This document shows positions 60,127 to 64,000 of a DNA stretch of 64,000 nt, in pieces. Origin of the DNA: Methylopila turkensis (GTDB lineage: Bacteria > Pseudomonadota > Alphaproteobacteria > Rhizobiales > Methylopilaceae); assembly GCF_027922325.1 (NCBI RefSeq), contig NZ_BSFL01000003.1, positions 1,054,001 to 1,118,000 of the forward strand, in the 5' to 3' direction. A program made the translations under genes and the position numbers. Numbering within the stretch: the first letter of the stretch is position 1; every line of letters begins with the position of its first letter. The notes beneath the pieces were generated by a model. That model was not told where the DNA came from. It ran no database searches and was given only the letters and a program-made list of their open reading frames with translations.

Positions 60127-60864
60127 TCAACCCTCCGCATGCCCCGCGACGGTGCGGATCGCGACGCCGGTCTTTTCGACGTCGATCTCCGCGGTCAGCG
60201 GCAGGTGGTCGGAGGCCTTGCGGGCGAGCGGGGTGTTGTGCACCGCGAGGTTCCGCACCAGCCCGCGCGGCCAGCCAAGGATGCGGTCGAGCGGGAAGAT
60301 CGGCCGCCGCGACGGGAAGCTCGGCAGCGGATGCGGTTCGCCGAACAGCGGCTCGAACACGCTCAGCGAAGAGCGCCGCCGCCGGCGCCACTCGTTAAGA
60401 TCGCCGAGCAGCACCGTCGGCATCGGCTGCATCCAGGTGAAGGCCGAAAGCAGCACGTTCGCCTGGCTGACGCGCGACCGCCGCAGCAGGCCGAAATGCG
60501 CGGCGATCACCCGGAACGGCCCCTCCCCGAGGTCGAGCTCGGCGATGATCGCGCCGCGCGGCTCGACGCCCGGAAGCTGGATGCGAAGCCGGCGGTAGGA
60601 CTGCGGCTCGCGCGCCACCAGCAGCGCGTTGCCGTGCCAGCCGTGCCCTTCCGGCGCGTCGGACTGGGCGAGCAGGTGAAGGCCGGTCTCCGCCCGCAGC
60701 GCCTCGGGGTCGAGCAGCCCGATCCGCTTGCCGAAGCGGTGGTCGACCTCCTGCAGGGCCACGAGCTCCGCCCCGATCTCCCCAAGGACGCCGACGATCC
60801 GGTCCGGACGCACCTTCCCGTCCGTGCCGCGGCATTTGTGGATGTTGTAGGAAGCGATCTTCAC
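60127..60864 (-). CDS. Endonuclease/exonuclease/phosphatase family protein
   Basis: A 245-residue EEP-fold protein. Metal and catalytic motifs are 'ASYNIHKCRG', 'LVALQEVDHRFG', 'IAAHFGLL', 'LLGDLNEW' and 'SDHLPLTAEI'. It lies 24 nt after the phospholipase D-type gene. E. coli has the same pairing (ybhP beside clsB), and rhizobia keep it too, so a phospholipid-related phosphodiesterase role is more likely than DNA repair, although this is inference. Confidence 0.87.
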   Translation of the reverse strand: MKIASYNIHKCRGTDGKVRPDRIVGVLGEIGAELVALQEVDHRFGKRIGLLDPEALRAETGLHLLAQSDAPEGHGWHGNALLVAREPQSYRRLRIQLPGVEPRGAIIAELDLGEGPFRVIAAHFGLLRRSRVSQANVLLSAFTWMQPMPTVLLGDLNEWRRRRRSSLSVFEPLFGEPHPLPSFPSRRPIFPLDRILGWPRGLVRNLAVHNTPLARKASDHLPLTAEIDVEKTGVAIRTVAGHAEG

Positions 60865-60888
60865 GACGTCCGTCGGCGTTGGGAGCTG

Positions 60889-62295
60889 TCAGAGATAGGG
60901 CGCCATCAGGCGCACGGTCGCGTCGCGCAGCTTTGCGGGCAGCGGGCGCCCGTCGATCTCCTCGATCGTTATGCGCGCCCCGCACTTCTCTTGGATCATC
61001 TTCGACAATGTCCCCGCGAGCTCTGCGTCATAGACCTCGACCGCCAGCTCGAAGTTGAGCCGCAGACTGCGTGCGTCCCAGTTCGCGCTGCCGATCAGGC
61101 ACCATTCGTCGTCGACCGTCATCAGCTTCGAGTGATCGAAGGGCGGCGGCGAGCGGTAGAGCCGGCAGCCGGCTTCGATCAGAGGCCGGACATGGGCCTC
61201 GAACGCCCATGCGACCATCCTGTGGTTGTTCCTTTCGGGCGTCGTCAGCGTCACCTCGACCCCGCGCAGCGCCGCGAGCTGGAGCGCGGTCAGCAGCGGC
61301 TCCTCGGGCAAGAAATAGGGCGTCGCGATCCGGATGCTGCTGCGGGCGGAGGCGATCGCCGCCTGCAGCACGAGCGCGAGCTGGTCGATCGCGAGGTCCG
61401 GCCCGCTCGGGATCGCGCGCATGCGCGCCGACCGCTCCGGCCTCGCCGCAGGCCGATGGGCGGCGAAATCCCGCTCGGGCGCCTCTTCGCCGGTGGCGAA
61501 AGTCCAGTCGTCGTCGAAGCTCGCCGCGATCTGGCGCACGACGCCGCCGGACACCCGGAAATGGACGTCCTGCACCGGCTCCGCGGTCGGCTTCTCCAGC
61601 ACGTTCTCGGCCGCGATGTTGAGGCCGCCGACGAAGGCGACGGCGTCGTCGACGATCAGCGCCTTCTTGTGCAGCCGCAGGTCGAGCAACGGCATTCGCC
61701 AGGGCAGGACCGAGTGCAGAAAGCGCGCCGCAGGAACGCCCTCGGCCCGCAGCCGGCGATAGGCGCGGGACAGGAAGAAGCCGCCGCCCATGCCGTCGAT
61801 CAGCACGCGCACGGCGACGCCCCGCTTGTGCGCCCGCGTCAGCGCCGCGATGAACCGCTCGCCGACCTCGTCGACACGGAAGATGAAGGTCGACAGCTCG
61901 ACGCTCGTCTTCGCGCGGTCGATCGCCGCGAGCATTTCGGGATAGCCCTCGTCGCCGGCGCGCAGGACCTGGTCGACCGTCGCGGCTCGGAGCGGCAGCC
62001 CGCTGATCGCCTCGATCGCCAGCGCGAGCCGCGCGCGCGGCGAATCCTCGTCCGCGCCGCCGCCCTTGCCGAAGGCGTGGCTCTGCTTCATGCCGCGCAG
62101 CCGGCGCGCCTTGCGGTGCACCCGGTTCACGCCGAATCCGACATAGAGCAGCGCGCCGAAGATCGGCGACAGCCAGACCACGCCGATCCAGCCGATCGCC
62201 GCGCGCACGTCGCGCTTGTTCATGAGCACATGCGCGGTGGCGGCCACGGCGGCCGCCACGTGCGTCAGGCTGAAGAGGACGCCCTCGAGGGGCAA
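60889..62295 (-). CDS. Cardiolipin synthase-like phospholipase D family protein
   Basis: A 468-residue enzyme. Two N-terminal membrane segments ('LFSLTHVAAAVAATAHVLM' and 'IGWIGVVWLSPIFGALLYVGFGVN') are followed by two HKD motifs: 'RLHKKALIVDDAVAFVGGLN' and 'DHSKLMTVDDEWCLIGSAN'. This architecture is cardiolipin synthase A type, which condenses two phosphatidylglycerols. The EEP gene is 24 nt downstream. Both motifs are complete, so it should be active. Confidence 0.9.
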   Translation of the reverse strand: MPLEGVLFSLTHVAAAVAATAHVLMNKRDVRAAIGWIGVVWLSPIFGALLYVGFGVNRVHRKARRLRGMKQSHAFGKGGGADEDSPRARLALAIEAISGLPLRAATVDQVLRAGDEGYPEMLAAIDRAKTSVELSTFIFRVDEVGERFIAALTRAHKRGVAVRVLIDGMGGGFFLSRAYRRLRAEGVPAARFLHSVLPWRMPLLDLRLHKKALIVDDAVAFVGGLNIAAENVLEKPTAEPVQDVHFRVSGGVVRQIAASFDDDWTFATGEEAPERDFAAHRPAARPERSARMRAIPSGPDLAIDQLALVLQAAIASARSSIRIATPYFLPEEPLLTALQLAALRGVEVTLTTPERNNHRMVAWAFEAHVRPLIEAGCRLYRSPPPFDHSKLMTVDDEWCLIGSANWDARSLRLNFELAVEVYDAELAGTLSKMIQEKCGARITIEEIDGRPLPAKLRDATVRLMAPYL

Positions 62296-62476
62296 CAGCT
62301 CGAAAGTGATCGCGGCGGTCTCCGGCGGTTCCCGCCTCTATCTAGGTCACCGGAGCCGGGACGCGCCATGCCCGCATCGCCGCTCGCGGAAGCCGGCGGG
62401 CGAAGCTAGGCTGCGGGCCCTTCCACAACGCCCGGAGCCTCCGCTGACGTTCGAACCGCCGATCACGCCCGCGCCG

Positions 62477-63202
62477 ATGCGTGCGGTCCTCTCTCCTCAG
62501 CGGGCGGACCTGTGGCTGGCCGATCCCGACGCCGTGTCGCCGGAGCGGGAGGAGCGCCTGCTGCGGCTTCTGACCCCGGAAGAAACGGGACGGTGGGAAC
62601 GCTTCGCCGTGCCCTCCCCTAAGCGTCAGCACCTCGTCGCCCGCGCCCTGCTCCGCCTCACCCTGTCGCGCTACGCCGACGTCGCGCCGGAACGCTGGCG
62701 CTTCGTCGCGAACGAGCACGGCCGGCCGCGCCTGGACGGGCCCGAAGCCGCGCTCGGCCTGCAATTCAACCTGTCCCACACGGACGGCCTTGTGGCGCTC
62801 GTGGTCGCGGCGCAGAGCGAGATCGGCGTCGACGTCGAGGACCTCGGCCGCCGCGCGGACATGGACCGGCTCGCGCCGGCGGTGTTCGCGCCGGAGGAGG
62901 CTGCGGCCTTCGCCGCCGGTCCGGCCGAGCTCAGGCGCGAAACCTTCTTCGCGCTGTGGACGCTGAAGGAGGCCTATGTGAAGGCGCGCGGCCGCGGCAT
63001 AGCGATGGGGCTGAAGACCTTCGCCTTCCAGCTCGACGGGCCGTCGCCAGCCGTGACCTTCGGCCCGTCCTGCGCCGACGATCCCGCGCGCTGGCGGTTC
63101 TGGCGCCTGCGTCCGACGCCCCGGCACGCGCTCGCGCTCGCGGCCTCGGCCGAGGTCGCCGAGGTCCGCGCGCACTGGACGACCTTCGACGACGCTCCCT
63201 GA
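62477..63202 (+). CDS. 4'-phosphopantetheinyl transferase (Sfp type)
   Basis: A 241-residue enzyme that activates acyl or peptidyl carrier proteins by transferring phosphopantetheine from CoA. Motifs are 'LQFNLSHTDGLVAL', the Mg-binding 'IGVDVEDLGRR' and 'WTLKEAYVKARGRG'. Length fits the Sfp group rather than the short AcpS, so it may serve a polyketide or peptide synthase; none is in the window. The ATG at 62477 is the best conventional start. The frame is open further up, and conserved-looking sequence ('LTFEPPITPAP') just before it leaves the exact start uncertain. Confidence 0.9.
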   Translation: MRAVLSPQRADLWLADPDAVSPEREERLLRLLTPEETGRWERFAVPSPKRQHLVARALLRLTLSRYADVAPERWRFVANEHGRPRLDGPEAALGLQFNLSHTDGLVALVVAAQSEIGVDVEDLGRRADMDRLAPAVFAPEEAAAFAAGPAELRRETFFALWTLKEAYVKARGRGIAMGLKTFAFQLDGPSPAVTFGPSCADDPARWRFWRLRPTPRHALALAASAEVAEVRAHWTTFDDAP

Positions 63203-63208
63203 TAACCC

Positions 63209-63925
63209 TCAGCGGCCGATCAGCGCCGCGAAATTGGCGTCGATCCGCTCGGCGTCGGCCCGGAAGGCCGCGAGCCGCGGCTCGACCTCGGCGGCGAGCC
63301 GCGCCGCCGCGCCGGCGCCGAGCGCCGCCTCGAGGCTCGCGGCGTATTCCGGGATGCGGCCCCAGTCCGGCACGGTCGATGGCGTGATCTCGGAATGGTA
63401 CTGGAAGCCATAGGCGTGGCGGCCGAACCGGAACGCCTGCACGGCGCAGGCGGCGTTCGAGGCCAGCACCTCTGCGCCCTCCGGCGGACGGGCCACCTGC
63501 GCGCCGTGCCACTGCAGCGTCTCGAACGCCGGCGGGAACCCGGCGAACACCGGGTCGGCGCGGCCGGCGTCCGTGAGCTCGACGGTCGCAAGCCCGACTT
63601 CGGGCCGCGCCATCAGCCCGACCTCGCCCCCGAGCGCGTCGGCGAGCAACTGGCAGCCGAGGCAGACGCCGAAATAGGGCCGGCCGAGATCGCGAACCCA
63701 GGTCCGGATCGCCGCCTTCTCCGCGAAGAGCCAGGGATGGGCGTCCTCCTGCCAGACGTCCATCGGGCCGCCCATGACGGCGAGCAGATCGAAGCCCTCG
63801 AAATCCGGGATCGGCTCTCCGACGTCGAGCTCGACCGTGACCCAGTCATGGCCCTTCGTCCGCCAGATGTCGCGGAACACGCCGGGATGCTCGACGTCGA
63901 GATGCTGCAGGACGAGAATGCGCAT
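63209..63925 (-). CDS. Class I glutamine amidotransferase-like protein
   Basis: A 238-residue GATase1-fold protein like GuaA-N or YfeJ. The nucleophile Cys is in 'FGVCLGCQLLADALGG' and the catalytic His in 'YGFQYHSEITP'. 'LLAVMGGPMDVWQEDAHPW' marks the oxyanion region. It stands alone without a synthetase domain, as in many annotated 'glutamine amidotransferase' proteins of unknown target, including gamma-glutamyl polyamine or GMP-like roles. The ATG at 63925 has AGGGA about 8 nt upstream; the frame stays open to the window end but without a better start. It converges with the phosphopantetheinyl transferase gene, 6 nt apart. Confidence 0.88.
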   Translation of the reverse strand: MRILVLQHLDVEHPGVFRDIWRTKGHDWVTVELDVGEPIPDFEGFDLLAVMGGPMDVWQEDAHPWLFAEKAAIRTWVRDLGRPYFGVCLGCQLLADALGGEVGLMARPEVGLATVELTDAGRADPVFAGFPPAFETLQWHGAQVARPPEGAEVLASNAACAVQAFRFGRHAYGFQYHSEITPSTVPDWGRIPEYAASLEAALGAGAAARLAAEVEPRLAAFRADAERIDANFAALIGR

Positions 63926-64000
63926 GCGGTGTCCCTGCGTTGCGGCCGTCGAGGGTGGACACGTTGCGACCGATGAAGGACGCGGAGCGGTGATGCGCAA

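Overview
The window is a 64-kb piece of a high-GC chromosome. The gene families (AepXVW phosphonate transporter, purC/purS/purQ, DUF930, COG4111 NAD regulator, TreS-maltokinase fusion) and the short, tightly overlapping operons suggest an alphaproteobacterium of the Hyphomicrobiales/Rhizobiales type. That placement is inferred from protein style. No rRNA, tRNA, CRISPR array, insertion sequence or prophage was seen.

Layout. (1) 1-7436: phosphonate use. The end of a phosphonoacetaldehyde dehydrogenase gene is followed by a Pho-box promoter, a 2-aminoethylphosphonate-type ABC transporter (aepX, aepV, aepW), the lyase-like PLP enzyme PbfA and a Na/Pi transporter with a PhoU tail. The genes from aepV onward overlap by 4 nt each. 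(2) 7527-9905: a GntR/FCD regulator, an orphan BMP-type binding protein with a Tat signal, and a GlcG/HbpS-like protein. (3) 9902-15840, minus strand: an AI-2E family membrane protein, then purC-purS-purQ-DUF72, with two related small secreted proteins inserted among the purine genes. (4) 16644-41347: a 25-kb alpha-glucan/trehalose locus. On the minus strand are glgX1 and a DUF2934 gene. On the plus strand are glgE, treS-mak, glgB, glgX2/treX, treZ, malQ, treY, a 76-aa ORF, glgP, glgC and glgA. (5) 41501-49951: ugd, an L,D-transpeptidase lipoprotein, an ALDH7-type dehydrogenase and a YhaO/YhaN (SbcD/SbcC-like) DNA-repair pair. (6) 49958-53834, minus strand: an orphan leucine-type binding protein, a DUF930 protein and a large CoA-transferase. 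(7) 54187-64000: ygfZ, tag, a YefM/YoeB toxin-antitoxin pair with a clear operator, dctA, an HD hydrolase / protein phosphatase / NrtR-like trio, an EEP nuclease with a cardiolipin synthase-like gene, a phosphopantetheinyl transferase and a class I amidotransferase.

How the genes work together. In region 1, phosphonates would be imported under phosphate limitation and converted through phosphonoacetaldehyde. The last gene would handle the resulting sodium/phosphate traffic. Region 4 is a metabolic loop. GlgC/GlgA and GlgE (using maltose-1-phosphate from TreS and maltokinase) make alpha-1,4-glucan, and GlgB branches it. GlgP, the two GlgX enzymes and MalQ take it apart. TreY/TreZ turn linear glucan into trehalose, which TreS can reconvert to maltose.

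Two REP-like inverted hairpin pairs share a TCAAG/CTTGA loop. One lies between aepX and aepV, the other downstream of the NrtR-like gene.
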